Positions 52,701 to 60,700 are shown, counted from the stretch's first letter. The stretch is DNA of 64,000 bases from Beaufortia kweichowensis (GCA_019155185.1 CM032801.1:2748079-2812078); one strand, 5' to 3'. The notes: generated from the letters alone by a model not told the origin. Numbers and translations: made by a program.

Positions 52701-54293
52701 AGATAAATCTTTCTCATCGTATTTGTAACTCCAGCAATAAATATAAATCTCTCATGCTACTTGTATATTTTGTAAGTTTTTCTACATTTTTGCTGTCACA
52801 CCATAGGACACAGTCACATATATATTTGTTAACTCTACATATACCATTAGGGATTTAGTAAATGTATTTATTTACCCCAGCAAAATTGACAGCAGTTCAA
52901 CTATAACAGAAAGGAGTAGTGTGTCACACTTTAAAATAAGAGTCCAAAATATTAGATGCTAAAATATGTCGCGCTTATATGGCAAAAACGTGTGACACAG
53001 AACAAAAAAACATGGCCACAAATATTGCGTTAAGACGATACAAACGATCATGTCTTCACATAACATAAAAACACGCTTAAACATCGCGTAAGAACGATGA
53101 AAACGTTTGCCTTTACACAGAACAAAAAGACACGTTAAAAATTGTTATGTCAACACATGGAAACTGTGCATGTTGGCGCGTTCAAATATCACACGTTTCG
53201 TTGTAATACAATTGGCCCCAATCGCGTTCAATATTTACAGAATGTGTGTGAATGCAAGCTCAAATGTCGTAAAATGACTGGCGAAATCACCAAAAATCGA
53301 AAGATCCATGACAAGTCCTAGGACACAATCTCTGTGTGAAAAAGGCTGAAGATATAATTCGTTTTCATAATTCGAAAATAATTGGACTATTATTATTATT
53401 ATTCAGGTATGAAAATCTGCCCTAGTACACAGTGGAACCCCCCCCCAAATATGAGCTGTACCAAACCGCGTAAATGCAGTGGGAAAGCACCATAAACTAT
53501 ACTAAGCTGATCTCTGACATGGGCTGTGCCTCAAAACCTAGTGAGCTCCCTACAAGCATCTTTGTTAGGAGCCTTTGAACATCACATACTGTTTTAGAAC
53601 ATATTCTTAAAAAAGTTTGTTGGGATCAGCCAATCTAAAAACCTGAAAGGCACCCATTATGCCCCAACATGAAGCCGACTCAAAAAGCAAGTGATCAGAT
53701 ATACAGGTGACTCAAAAGAGCACCTAATGATCCTTTGAAGATGTAGCGCTCACCTTGAAAATGTCTTTGGCACCCCAAACTGCTGCTGACTCGGAACGCT
53801 TTTCTGATGTCCAAAACTTCAGATCACATATAGATAATAATGTCCATAGTGCTGCACATCCTCAAAGTGCCTATGAAAACCAAAACTACTGCTCACTGTA
53901 AATGCACCTGTAATCACAGAACGCTGCTGACTTTGATCACACCTACATTTTCAAAAATGCTGCGTACCTATGCCACTGACTCTGAAAGTGCCTATTATGC
54001 CCAAATACAATACACTCTAAAAGTGACCATAATTTCAAAACTTATGCTGACTAGAAATACTACACAGGGAGCTCACTGCATTGTGAAAACAGCCCATGAA
54101 CGTGTCTTACTCGTGCATTTGGTCTCTCTCTCACCTTGGGTAAATCTCGGAGCTGGTTGGCATCCAGCAGCAGCTCCTCCAGACTCGCTCTGTAGCGATA
54201 GATTTCCTCCGGCACGAAGAGCAGCGAGCAGTGGCGCTTATCGACCGACTCAACGTGACGGCTGCACCGCCACAGGGGGATACAGTTAAACAT
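22778..54293 (-). CDS. lrrc1: lrrc1 (LANO), leucine-rich repeat containing 1, complete gene of 14 coding exons
   Basis: The product is a cytoplasmic, membrane-associated scaffold of the LAP family (with Scribble, Erbin and Densin), acting at basolateral membranes in epithelial polarity. Exons, 5' to 3' on the minus strand: 54293-54135, 39643-39526, 38956-38878, 38253-38164, 36044-35988, 35896-35833, 34558-34484, 33945-33801, 33190-33072, 30499-30416, 28575-28460, 28196-28024, 23550-23414, 22936-22778. All junctions are GT-AG and the phases join to 1575 bp: 524 codons plus stop, the length I recall for human LRRC1. Residues 1-40 are the LAP N-terminus (CIPLWRC, HVESVDKRHC). About 41-390 are some 16-17 leucine-rich repeats. 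About 391-470 is the LAP-specific region ending in an acidic run, and the tail ends VTTSV, a class I PDZ ligand. No PDZ domain follows, as expected for LANO. Start: the ATG at 54293 matches the family N-terminus. Confidence 0.96.
23262..23325 (-). repeat. tRNA-derived SINE head (intron 13 of lrrc1)
   Basis: The minus strand reads TTAGCTCAGTTGGTAGAGC (A-box-like) followed by GGTTGTGGTCCCA (B-box-like), as in cyprinid tRNA-derived SINEs. The cloverleaf is incomplete and there is no 3' acceptor stem, so it is not a functional tRNA gene. Confidence 0.55.
23414..23550 (-). CDS. lrrc1: lrrc1 exon 13 (residues 427-472)
   Basis: It encodes NLARCGALESLVESDVLDDT, then RMSTIRFIEDNDEDDDEE with its acidic run. 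The acceptor is TACGTTCAG and the donor GAG followed by GTGAGG. Confidence 0.95.
23869..27833. mobile_element. ~4 kb element flanked by ~125-bp terminal inverted repeats (lrrc1 intron 12)
   Basis: The left arm (23869-23992) opens CAGGGTTCTAAGTC. The right arm (27719-27833) is its inverse complement, ending GACTTAGAACCCTG. Both ends are flanked by AT (23867-23868 and 27834-27835), compatible with a 2-bp AT target duplication. Such a duplication would suit an ISL2EU-like superfamily, but no transposase is recognisable. The interior contains DIRS fragments (24630-26460), so the element has itself been a target, or has captured that DNA. Confidence 0.6.
24630..26460 (+). mobile_element. DIRS-related fragments
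   Basis: 24640-24760 resembles the DIRS terminal repeat at 11330-11440 (CACTATGGGAACGTATCTGTG, GAAGCATGCGTGTCAAATTC). 25940-26440 contains scattered recombinase and Gag/transcriptase-like pieces in broken frames (DRPLQAAD-like and a YVPKV-like block near 26270). There is no intact protein. Confidence 0.45.
28024..28196 (-). CDS. lrrc1: lrrc1 exon 12 (residues 369-427)
   Basis: It encodes LRLKALWLSENQSQPLLTFQ and EKVLTCVLLPQQP, the LAP-specific segment that follows the repeats. The acceptor is TGGCTCTAG and the donor ACAG followed by GTAATTT. Confidence 0.95.
28460..28575 (-). CDS. lrrc1: lrrc1 exon 11 (residues 331-369)
   Basis: It encodes IGGCSSLNVFCVRENHLTRI and ELHVLDVSGNR, the last canonical repeats. 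The donor is ACAG followed by GTTTGTC. Confidence 0.95.
29250..29325. repeat. Teleost SINE-tail motif copy
   Basis: TTGGATAAAAGCGTCAGCTAAATGCCTAAATGTAAATG is a dispersed tail motif. Other copies lie at 18838-18885 (inverted), about 34905-34948 and 62585-62630. It is often the 3' end of SINEs in fish genomes. Confidence 0.5.
30164..30330 (+). repeat. tRNA-derived SINE (lrrc1 intron 10)
   Basis: It starts TTGGCCTCATGGGTAGTGCA (A-box-like) and continues with CCTGTGTCGGTCCC (B-box-like) and TCTCCTCACCCTGTACTTCCTGTC. It ends with AATAAAGAAATAAAAGCCCC. This layout is that of a common teleost SINE. Confidence 0.6.
30416..30499 (-). CDS. lrrc1: lrrc1 exon 10 (residues 303-330)
   Basis: It encodes HLPRSIGKLKKLSNFNCDRN and RLTSLPKE. 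The acceptor is TATTTTTTTTAG and the donor GAG followed by GTAAAG. Its upstream intron holds the nested element at 30560-32757, starting only 61 bp away. Confidence 0.95.
30909..31130. mobile_element. Palindromic TA-flanked MITE
   Basis: The ends CCCACATA and TATGTGGG are inverse complements, and similarity extends about 60 bp inward on each side (GTAGTAAACT with AGTTTACC and so on). TA flanks both ends (30907-30908 and 31131-31132), as for Tc1/mariner-derived MITEs. Confidence 0.7.
31343..31493. repeat. Foldback (long imperfect hairpin)
   Basis: The left arm GTTTGACTTAAAGCGGCGCTG pairs with the right arm near 31465-31490 (CGCCATTTTAAGTCAAGTA). The inner parts also pair (TACCGCGAGAGC with GCTCTCACGGTA). 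It could form a hairpin of roughly 60-bp arms. Confidence 0.6.
31566..32110. mobile_element. Short non-autonomous element with GTGTTGCCAA-like ends
   Basis: The left end CAGTGTCGTCAATTTGGGGA and the right end GGGGTTTGGCAACACCG are degenerate inverse complements, typical of a teleost hAT-like family. There is no coding sequence. Confidence 0.4.
33072..33190 (-). CDS. lrrc1: lrrc1 exon 9 (residues 263-302)
   Basis: It encodes KLRRLSILKADQNRLVQLPE and SLTELMLTENQLV. The acceptor is TATCCCCTTTAG and the donor GTG followed by GTAAGT. Confidence 0.95.
33801..33945 (-). CDS. lrrc1: lrrc1 exon 8 (residues 215-263)
   Basis: It encodes two repeats, SLTCLDVSENKLEHLPDEMG and LTDLLVSQNLIDMLPESIG. The acceptor is CTCTTCCCTAG and the donor ATAG followed by GTCAGTG. 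Confidence 0.95.
34484..34558 (-). CDS. lrrc1: lrrc1 exon 7 (residues 190-214)
   Basis: It encodes PQTIGYLVSLKDLWLDGNQL then SEIPP. The acceptor is TTTTCTTGCAG and the donor CCG followed by GTAAAG. Confidence 0.94.
34954..35801 (+). mobile_element. hAT element with perfect 8-bp target duplication and a BED-finger ORF (lrrc1 intron 6)
   Basis: The ends are TAGGGATGGGTACC and GGTACCCAACCCTA, near-perfect inverted repeats. AAATGTAT flanks both (34946-34953 and 35802-35809). An 8-bp duplication and TAGGG ends are diagnostic of hAT transposons. The 848-bp element keeps only the N-terminal coding part. It is inserted 23 bp from the splice donor of lrrc1 exon 6. Confidence 0.88.
35166..35438 (+). 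CDS. BED-type zinc-finger peptide within the hAT element
   Basis: This is a 90-residue open frame from the ATG at 35166 (the frame is open from 34959). It contains KRSNVCLHFTKV, CNICNSKYKAGSG and NLRKHLVKHN, which follow the C-x2-C...H-x3-H layout of BED fingers. hAT transposases use this domain to bind transposon ends. The dimerisation and catalytic domains are absent: the frame ends after the finger and a short tail, so this is a truncated transposase, probably inactive. A truncated protein that still binds ends could in principle compete with full transposases. Confidence 0.6.
   Translation: MANRKRSNVCLHFTKVDADNAACNICNSKYKAGSGNTSNLRKHLVKHNVYLKAEEYNAFDRRNPQISVSVERARLLPEKVDMLIFLKKNC
35833..35896 (-). 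CDS. lrrc1: lrrc1 exon 6 (residues 168-189)
   Basis: It encodes SLSQLQKLEELDVGNNELYN then L. Acceptor CAATTAG. The donor (TTG followed by GTAAGTG) lies only 24 bp from the right target duplication of the hAT element at 34954-35801. Confidence 0.94.
35988..36044 (-). CDS. lrrc1: lrrc1 exon 5 (residues 149-168)
   Basis: It encodes LCNLVSLELRENMLTYLP, one leucine-rich repeat. The donor is CCAGA followed by GTAAGTA. Confidence 0.94.
36940..37350 (+). repeat. Possible solo-LTR or retroposon end (lrrc1 intron 4)
   Basis: The block contains TTTGTAAATAAAACCTCCTGTG (a polyadenylation-like site) and CCTCTCAGCGGATACTGGCTGCCGCTACG, compositionally unlike its surroundings. No matching ends or duplication were found. 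Confidence 0.25.
37710..37812. repeat. (AAT)n microsatellites flanking a GGGCCCGAGCACC-type fish repeat end
   Basis: Two AAT runs (37710-37749 and 37788-37811) enclose CCGTCCTTGCACCTTGGTGC followed by TCGGGCCC, a motif found at the ends of an abundant teleost repeat. The parent element cannot be delimited. Confidence 0.5.
38164..38253 (-). CDS. lrrc1: lrrc1 exon 4 (residues 119-149)
   Basis: It encodes LPESFSELRNLTCLSINDIS and LQALPENIG. The donor is GGAAA followed by GTAAGTG. Confidence 0.95.
38878..38956 (-). CDS. lrrc1: lrrc1 exon 3 (residues 93-119)
   Basis: It encodes IEVPESISYCKTLQVADFSG then NPLT. The acceptor is ATTTACAG and the donor ACAAG followed by GTAATT. Confidence 0.95.
39526..39643 (-). 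CDS. lrrc1: lrrc1 exon 2 (residues 54-93)
   Basis: It encodes PFFNLTKLRKLSLSDNEIQR and the next repeat (NQLVELDVSRN). The acceptor is CTGTTGCAG and the donor AACG followed by GTAAGA. It follows the 14.5 kb intron 1. Confidence 0.95.
39963..41799. mobile_element. 1.8 kb inverted-repeat element in lrrc1 intron 1
   Basis: The left arm (39963-40046, GGTGGCCCAGAAGTGCACAACA...) and right arm (about 41716-41799) are inverse complements with scattered mismatches and share the ACAAACATAGGTTC block. The interior has hAT-like motifs (TAGGGCTGACCCTAAATAGT at 40126 and TAGGGGTGTGCGATATTG at 40682), suggesting earlier insertions. It also has a (GT)n run at 41329-41350 and an imperfect direct repeat of about 70 bp around 41352-41460 (CTGCCTGCGACA). 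No transposase frame is seen. Confidence 0.5.
42200..42780. other. Intron 1 spacer with a tRNA-like SINE scrap
   Basis: 42222-42250 reads GGCTCAGTGTATAGCGCTCTG, resembling the A-box region of tRNA-derived SINEs. No other feature is recognised. Confidence 0.3.
42840..43690 (+). mobile_element. Tc1-like transposon relic (lrrc1 intron 1)
   Basis: This is a decayed plus-strand transposase. 43000-43135 contains a helix-turn-helix-like stretch (FRKKIIDAHASGKGYKKI-like, then STVRKI). 43250-43310 has a catalytic-aspartate block (NVLWTDKSKIELFG). 43380-43420 (VKHGGGNDMV) and 43497-43520 (QHDNDPK) are later core blocks. Many frameshifts and a stop (TAG at about 43412) are present. Both terminal repeats are eroded. 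Confidence 0.6.
44000..45131. mobile_element. Probable hAT-like non-autonomous element
   Basis: The left end GGGTCAACTGATTATCGACC and the right end ATTGGTCGAACCC are degenerate inverse complements, and both neighbourhoods carry ATTATCGGCATCGGCC / GATATCGGCC motifs. No clear target duplication or coding part is seen. Confidence 0.45.
45132..46530. other. Intron 1 spacer, nothing firmly recognised
   Basis: 45540-45960 has a faint protein-like stretch in broken frames (EATLTNQPLRWNQEPVLLVK), possibly an old retroelement. No family can be named. Confidence 0.3.
46535..47050. mobile_element. Harbinger/hAT-like MITE fragment
   Basis: It begins GGGCCCCATTTTAATTATCT with CTAAGCGCATGGTCTAAAGTGC, a frequent teleost non-autonomous transposon end. 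The opposite end is not found. Confidence 0.35.
48001..48424. mobile_element. MITE with TTTACACA-type inverted ends
   Basis: The left end GGCTATGTTTACACAACAAC and the right end ATTGTGTAAACGGC are inverse complements with mismatches. The inner AAAAACGAC / GTTTTTGGG segments also pair. There is no coding capacity. Confidence 0.45.
48672..49342. mobile_element. hAT non-autonomous element with perfect 8-bp target duplication (lrrc1 intron 1)
   Basis: The ends are TAGGGTTGGGTAT and ATACCCAACCCTA. CTTACTAG flanks both sides exactly (48664-48671 and 49343-49350). Its ends resemble those of the BED-finger hAT at 34954-35801, so both may have been moved by related transposases. It is 671 bp with no open frame. 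Confidence 0.85.
51100..52393 (-). mobile_element. Tc1-like transposon, TA-flanked, with terminal inverted repeats
   Basis: The left end CAGTCGTGTGAAAAACTGTT and the right end (inverse CAGCGGTGTGAAAAAGTGTT) match with few changes. TA flanks both (51098-51099 and 52394-52395). At 1294 bp it has the expected length for a Tc1 element. The transposase is on the minus strand in broken frames: the N-terminal helix-turn-helix at 52058-51768 (MRKSKEIQKQMRKKVIEI, then LGLQRTIVRAIIHKWRKHG), and the C-terminal block carrying the last catalytic acidic residue at about 51330-51240 (LEWPSQSPDLNPIEMLWHDL). A local triplication of CTTGGGGATCATCAA (51675-51724) disrupts it further. Confidence 0.85.
52630..52835. 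repeat. Palindromic repeat with a perfect 26-bp inverted core
   Basis: 52645-52670 and 52795-52820 are exact inverse complements (core GACTGTGTCCTATGGTGTGAC-like, with the reverse on the right). Pairing continues imperfectly for roughly 15 bp outward and 25 bp inward. The loop is about 75-124 bp. It looks like a small foldback MITE. Confidence 0.75.
53511..54134. other. lrrc1 intron 1, 5' part
   Basis: This is an AT-rich intron with runs of loosely repeated short phrases (GCTGACTC, CAAAACTACTGCT). The plus-strand open frame through 53840-54289 lies opposite exon 1 and is not a gene. Confidence 0.5.
54135..54293 (-). CDS. lrrc1: lrrc1 exon 1 (residues 1-53)
   Basis: It starts MFNCIPLWRCSRHVESVDKR and ends in the first leucine-rich repeat (EELLLDANQLRDLPK). 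The donor is AAG followed by GTGAGAG. A GTG one codon upstream is not the start. Confidence 0.95.
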
Positions 54294-54700
54294 CACGAGC
54301 TGGCGATGATGAAGATCAATCCCTCCTGCTGCTGGAAAACTTCAAAAGTGAAATAAACAACAAGCGGAAGCGCCGGATACAATGTATCAACTTTAAACGC
54401 ACCGCGTCGCGAGCGGAAACATGGAATGAAAAGATCACGGGAGTTTCTTTCCTTTCTTTACCTTTCTCGAAACATCTTTAACAGAAGACTTACAAATTTT
54501 CTTTGCTCTTTATTTATGAGCGTTTACATGTCTGTTTACGTGCGTTTCTTTCTTTCTCTTATACTGGAATTTATTTCCTCTTAGTCCAGTTTCTGACCCG
54601 GAACATTCACTCCCTCATTCCACTTTGACGTCACTATCCCCAATGGCTCCGCCCCTTTTCTGACGCTTCTCCCTTGCAGCACGTAACAACAAGAACAAAC
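54294..54700 (-). promoter_or_regulatory. lrrc1: lrrc1 5' untranslated region and probable promoter
   Basis: Upstream of the lrrc1 start on the minus strand are a GC box (plus-strand CCGCCCC 54649-54655), a CCAAT box (54640-54644) and a perfect CRE, TGACGTCA (54626-54633), all within 30 bp. This cluster, 330-360 bp from the ATG, is a plausible TATA-less promoter. CpGs at 54390-54420 (CGCACCGCGTCGCGAGCGG) are consistent with a small unmethylated island. Confidence 0.5.
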
Positions 54701-55620
54701 ACCTCGAGAAACACACCTTATTGTCCTTCCTTGCCATGTTTGTGACGTTCAACACGTTTCTCTCTCTCACTCTAAAGGAATCCAAAAGTCGGAGGCCCAT
54801 TTTTTTTCTTTCATTTAAATATGAAAATAAATTGATTTGAGGACTGTAAAGAAATGAAGAGTTGTGATGTACTCAACTCAGTTTTATATGTATGGTGCTT
54901 TTTACAATCTTTATTGTTACAAAACAGCTGTACATGAAACATATTAATTATAATCAATACACTAAATGTAAAATGACCAGTAAATGTTTCAGATTTTGCA
55001 CTGTTTTTTAGGTCCCAATTCAAATGCAATACAATATGTCACACTTTAATAACGGGATGGATTAAGTTTACACATCTTAAGTGCATGATGTAGTCAAAGT
55101 GAATGTGCAGAGCACCCCAAATATAATACATTTCCAAATTCACAAAAATTTGAAAACAGGATGTGTAATGAATGTGAATGTAGAATTTAGAAAAATATTT
55201 CAGCTTTTAGTTGGAAAACAGAAGGATTCCAGTTTTGCATCGGTGTAAACATATTAAGACATATTTAAGGCCTTAGTTAAACTAGGACATTTGACCTTAG
55301 AAAAAAAAACATGCATTCAGAGACAGAACTATGGCACTGATATATTTTGGATGTCTGTAAAGTTGTTTCCAGTTAAGACAACTTTGGGACTAGATTTAGG
55401 CCTTGTCATGAAACTGGGCTATAATTGCACTATGGATATAATAGTCCATTTGCAAACCTATAGACAATTATTTTTACATTTAATGTTTTATTTAATTTAG
55501 TTTATTTAACTAAGTTTGGGATGAGCATGGTCATGGTAATTCAACCAATCAGCACAAAGAGGTCTGTATATACTGTATGTATAACAGCCCATCACCTCAT
55601 TCTCAGCTGGTATCATCTCA
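54701..55620. other. Intergenic spacer between lrrc1 and eloa
   Basis: AT-rich, with no coding block or clear repeat. Confidence 0.5.
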
Positions 55621-55623
55621 TAT

Positions 55624-56180
55624 AAAGGATAGTTTACCCATAAATGGAAATTTGCTGTTAATTTACCCACCCTAATGACAGTCGAGACGTAGGTGACTTT
55701 TTTCTTAGTAGAATAATAAAGAAGATTTTTAGCTTAAACCATAGTCCTTAGTGACTCATATAATGCAAGTCAATGGTTACCTGTTTTTGAGATAAATAAT
55801 GTATACAAACAAGCCCAAATCAATACCTGTGGCTGCTAACGATACACTGATGTCTTCTGATGTGAAACGATCGGTCAGTGCAAGAAATTGAACATTATTT
55901 ACTTTAATCTACAGCCTGGGCAAACATTTCTTTGCACATGCATGACATAGGGGAGCGCATTGGAGGATTAAAGTTAGAAATATTGTAAATAATTTTTAAT
56001 TCCGTACACAGATCGATCATTTCACTTTATAAGATGTCAGTGTATTATCAGGAGCAACGGCTATTGATTTGGCCCAAAACAGTAGCCATTGACTTGGAAA
56101 AAGTCACCCCCATCTTGGATGGCCTGAGAGTGAGTAAATTTACAGCAAATTATCATTTTTGGGTAAACTATCCCTTTAAG
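55624..56180. mobile_element. Teleost MITE with GGATAGTTTACCC ends
   Basis: The left end AAAGGATAGTTTACCCATAAA and the right end TTTGGGTAAACTATCCCTTT are inverse complements, and pairing runs on (TTTGCTGTTAATTTACCC with GTAAATTTACAGCAAA). It is about 556 bp, non-coding, one of the most abundant teleost repeats. A truncated relative ends at about 56660 (GTGAACCATCCCTTTAA). Confidence 0.7.
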
Positions 56181-56499
56181 GGGAGTTCTCTGGGTTCCGG
56201 TATTGAATTTAGAGCTTAATTCCTTGCCTCAGGCAGCACACCAAAAATGCTTTATCATATCTGATAACATGTTAATGTGAACTTGTGAAACAGAAAATAT
56301 TGCAGTAATACCATGCATTTTTGAAAAACATTTTTGTTTTATATTTCTTTTCTTTTTTTCAGAAGGCACGAAGGTCGCATTTGCACGAGGATTTTCGCTT
56401 TTCAAATCCAATAGTGGGCCCCTCCAACTGAGCTAAATTTTCAAACCTGTATGACTTTCTTGCTTCAGCAGAATACAGATGATGTTTTGCAAAACGCTG

Positions 56500-56662
56500 G
56501 TTACCGGCACCCAATAACTTTCATAGTATGGACACAAGGTACAATGGAAGTCAATGTGGGCCGGTAGGTAACCAGCGTTTTGCAAAATATCTTCTTTGAG
56601 AGTTCATATGACATAAGGGTAAAATATGACAATTTTTATTTTTGGGTGAACCATCCCTTTAA
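56500..56662. mobile_element. Truncated right end of a related MITE
   Basis: TTTTTATTTTTGGGTGAACCATCCCTTTAA is the right terminus of the same broad family. The left end is missing. Two inverted CCAGCGTTTTGCAAAA / TTTTGCAAAACGCTGG motifs (56482-56499 and 56570-56588) form a separate small palindrome. Confidence 0.5.
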
Positions 56663-57692
56663 ACTTCTAGTCCTAGACTAAAATGTTTGAACCGTCTTAA
56701 ATGGAAAAACCTTGCACTGATATATCTCAAAGCCTACTCTTTGAAACCAGGCCAATAAATGTACAAGATTATATATAAGAGAGAAAGGTTGTGTTCTTTT
56801 ATTCAATGCTGATGTCATTTAGTAGTTTCAAAAACTACTAACCCCCTTTAATTTTTTATCTTAGGTTAAAAATAAAAGTGCTGTCATCCATTTATTTTTG
56901 TAAGAATAAGTGACATGTAAATAGGTTACATCAGCCAAATATAAAACATTAAATAAAAACAGAACAGATTCTTGCATCATTATTTATTTTTGAGCAATGC
57001 ATTTCTGTTACGGAATGGAACCCGCTTTTCAAACCACTAAAAGGAACATTGCAAGACGAGAAATCTGTTGATAAGCTTACAACTATAAAACAATTGTTAA
57101 AAGAAATGAATACATCACAAATACAAATGGTCCATTTTAAAATGACACAGATTCAGTTATTAGTAACTTTACTGGTGCTTTAGTATATTTTATCTAGAAA
57201 CATGTCCTTGATGTTCGCTATGCAGATAGAGTTTGTTTACTAATTGATTTCAACAGTGTGATCCTTTTGGAAAGTGTATTCAAATGCTGGATGCATTCTC
57301 TGGACTTTATGCACATTTACAGTACTTTACAGTGAAATATTGTATTACTGTCCACATGCACTAGATGGAGACAAACCCAACTCATTTAAAATTCAATAGC
57401 ACAGCTACAGACACAGCTACAGACAAATACAATACACGACAAGATGTTCGTGGTCAATATGATTTTAATTCCAGAACCATATCTGTCAAGATGGCAAATG
57501 TCAATAAAAAGAGACCATTTGATTTTTAAGTGCAATTGATAATACAAATAAGTACTAGAAGTTGATCAAACTTTGTAATTTATCTTGAACATATGCTGGA
57601 GTTATAAAGATGATAAAGGGAAATTTTTTTTAACCATTTTGACCTCATAGGTGGTCCAGTTTATCCGTTATGCTCCACATTATCTCCAACAT
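56663..57692 (-). other. Probable eloa 3' untranslated region and spacer
   Basis: The minus strand has an AATAAA (plus-strand TTTATT 56983-56988) about 700 bp after the eloa stop, a candidate polyadenylation signal. Nothing else is seen. Confidence 0.35.
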
Positions 57693-57754
57693 TTATCTGC
57701 GACTAAGCTGCTTTTTAAAGGCCTTGAGGGACTTTGCCATCATGGGTGCCACTC
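57693..57754 (-). CDS. eloa: eloa exon 11, terminal (residues 548-567 and stop)
   Basis: It encodes RVAPMMAKSLKAFKKQLSRR then TAA (57693-57695). The M-M-A-K-x2-K-A-F-K ending is diagnostic of Elongin A. Confidence 0.93.
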
Positions 57755-60700
57755 CTATAAAAACAAACAAACAAATCACATATGCAAATCAAAATAGAAC
57801 TATATATATGATACAAGTGTAAAACCTGCTGCTACATGAATACATTGGAGCTTTAATTATTCAAAAATAGCCTGCATTTATTCAGACAGTCTTCCCATCA
57901 AAAGCCAGAAAGAGCTACAATCAAATATTATTGTAACTTTATCCCTTATACCAACCAAGCTAAAATGGACAATTGTCCATGTTCAAAGCAGATAAACCAC
58001 TGAAGGTCACTCACTAAGCCCAATAATGGATCCAACATTTATTGCTTTTTATTTATTGCATTTATTGAGAAGCATGTAAAGATGAAGCAAATTTGTTTTT
58101 TGCAATGGGACACATTTTAGACACACTGACAGGACTCAACTCACGTTTAATCTTTCGTGGGTCTTGTGTTTGGCCAGAGCTGTTGGAGGATTTTGGAGAC
58201 TCGAAGTTGGATCTTCCACGACTCTCATGGATTTTCACACAGCTGTTAGGTGGGTACAGATTTTCTCTTTAAAAAGTACAAGGTAATGTAGTTTACGCAA
58301 CTACATCTTAAGAAATTAAGAAATCTTCAGATAAAAATGTAATCTGCAGTATGCAGATTCCAACACAGAATAGAAACAGATACTTTTAGAAATAAGAAAT
58401 AAAAGAGAAAAGGCAGCAAACATTTACATTTAAATAAGTTGATTTCAGCTCAGAATTGTAAGGATATATTTGTTGTGTAAAGTACATGCAGTTGGCTTTG
58501 AGCAAAATGGCTAGATGTGGCCTCTGGTGTGCACCGACCTGGGTTTTTCTGCCGTGTGAGGGATTGCCACAGCTGTGCCATGAATCTCCTGTTGTATCCT
58601 CACATTTCTTGGTGGCTTGGCAGCTGAATGAATAAATGCCATTTTCACCTGTCTGCCTATGAGGTCATTATGTGGGGGTGGCACAAGAACAGTAAATGGG
58701 ACACCATGAGTAAACAGCAGTTTCATAAATCTCTTAAACTGCTTTAAATTAAAACATTTCACTTCCCACATGTTAGTTTACAACATAACACTTCATTTTA
58801 TAGCAACCCTAAAAATTATAAAAATTATTTTCCGTTTGAATTCCATCTGTAAGGTTTACAAAGTGGAATTCATTCATGTTAAAACGTTAGATCGTTTAAA
58901 GATAACAGATGTGATCTTTTCAGACATATCATGCATATAAAAAATTCAAGGCATTTGAGTTGAACAGTATCCATTCACATTCAGGGTTCTGCAGCTAACC
59001 CCAGTCACTGTTGCACCTAATCTATTCATAGCAGTGGCAGACAGATGGTCAGAGCCATATTACCACATAGGCCCACATATTTAAGCCATCAGCGACTGTG
59101 TGGTTCTACAAGCTGTGTGTACAGTGGAAATAACTAATTTAAAGTTTGAACGCCTATCAGCAGTAAATGCCTTAAGCATGCCATAAAAAATAAAACGATA
59201 TGAAAAAGTGCAAAAAAAAAAAAAGAGCAAGAGCAAAACTAGTCAAGATGATCAAGAACTTATTATTAAGTGATATTAGGCAAACTTACATCCATTTAAA
59301 TGTTTGGAGTTTGAACTTAGCATTACATAAAAGTGAATAACAAAAACCTAAAATAATCCAATTCATTAGTCTGACTTACTAGAAATAATTTACAGGCTAC
59401 TAGAGCCCCAAACGTTACTGCAAAATTAAAATAGCATCTCCACAACTTTTTCCAGACACATCACATGCTGACCAGCCAAAGCTTAAACCAAACCGGGCTA
59501 TATTTTAAAAGCACCATGGAGTCTTCAGGAAATCTTATTAAAGGCTCACTTGTAGTCACATAAATCATCATAAATTGAAATAAATACCTTTGGGCTTTCC
59601 AGAGTAAGCAGAGACTATGCTCTTTGTGAGTTGCTTTAGTTTTCTTTCTCGCTCCTCAGACATGCGGAGGTACATCTCTCTCCAGGACTCGTATTCCTCC
59701 AGCTGAGCATTCCTAAAGTCTTTTTGACAGTGTCTCTCCCACAGGTGATCAGTCACACCTATGTATACCTGTGTCACAAACATGAAAATTGTAATACCAC
59801 AGACAAGCAGTCCACATTAACAAGTCAAACCCTTTCAAGATAAGATTTTCACCATTCTTACTATGAAAAACACAAGTTAACTTCTCACCGGATTATATTC
59901 CTCAATCCGAAGAAGCTGCTCTGGTGTGCAGCGCTCAAGTACCGGCTCCAAGATTTCGAATGGCACTCCTCCAATCTCATAGAGAGCTGAGTGAGAATCA
60001 AACACAATCTTTAAGACCAACTAACCTTTATACAATCAGAGAGCTACAATCAATATCATAATGCTGGGCAATATACAATCAATGTTGTTCTGCAGTGCTC
60101 GAATGCACTGCTGGTAGAGCGTCATCATGGTGGGCAAGTACGTAATTTTGCTGCCAGAGTACACTTGCATCTTATTCTTCAGTCTTTGTCCAGTGAAAAC
60201 GGGGACCTCTTCACAGACATCCATGATCTTTCTCTCTGCTAAAAACATGAAATTTCAGAAAAAGATTACCCAAACAGCAAGCTTGAAAACAAGCACTTGG
60301 CACTTCCAAAAAGATATGAAAAAACATAGATGTAGAATGACCCACCTTTCTTTTCGCTAAAATACTGATACTGAGAAATATCATCACATTCAGAAAAATG
60401 TGTTGGAAGAGGAACATTAAGCAAGTCCATCACTGAGCACTCGGGAGCCTAGATTTAAAGAAACACAGAAACTGACCCTCATCTTGTTTCAGACTCATTC
60501 AGTGTAATATTCTCCTGTGGTTCACAAATTGCAAAAGAATTTTTGAAAAAGTCCTGACCACACTTCTTTATATCATTAAAGGGAATGGAGACCAGGGCTT
60601 TCAGTTATAAAATAACAAAGCTGTAACTCTTAAATCAAATATGGCACCTTCATATGAATTGCATTAGATCTGGCATTAGTGGTGATCATATTTTACATAC

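Larger units (their letters stand above)
49450..53510. mobile_element. Possible ~4 kb composite hAT-like element, edges only
   Basis: 49452-49555 (CGCTTTTCCAGTACGTGG, CGGTTTGCTTTTCCACTGCA) and 53430-53510 (TGCAGTGGGAAAGCACC) are inverse-related motifs known from the ends of a teleost hAT family. A second element start (TAGGGCTGTCAAATT, 49891) and the Tc1 element at 51100 lie inside, so this may be a pile-up rather than one unit. Confidence 0.3.

Noticed and set aside
53840..54289. 149-codon plus-strand open frame opposite lrrc1 exon 1
   Set aside because: The minus strand is clearly coding there (exon 1), and the rest of the frame is intron; it is a shadow frame.
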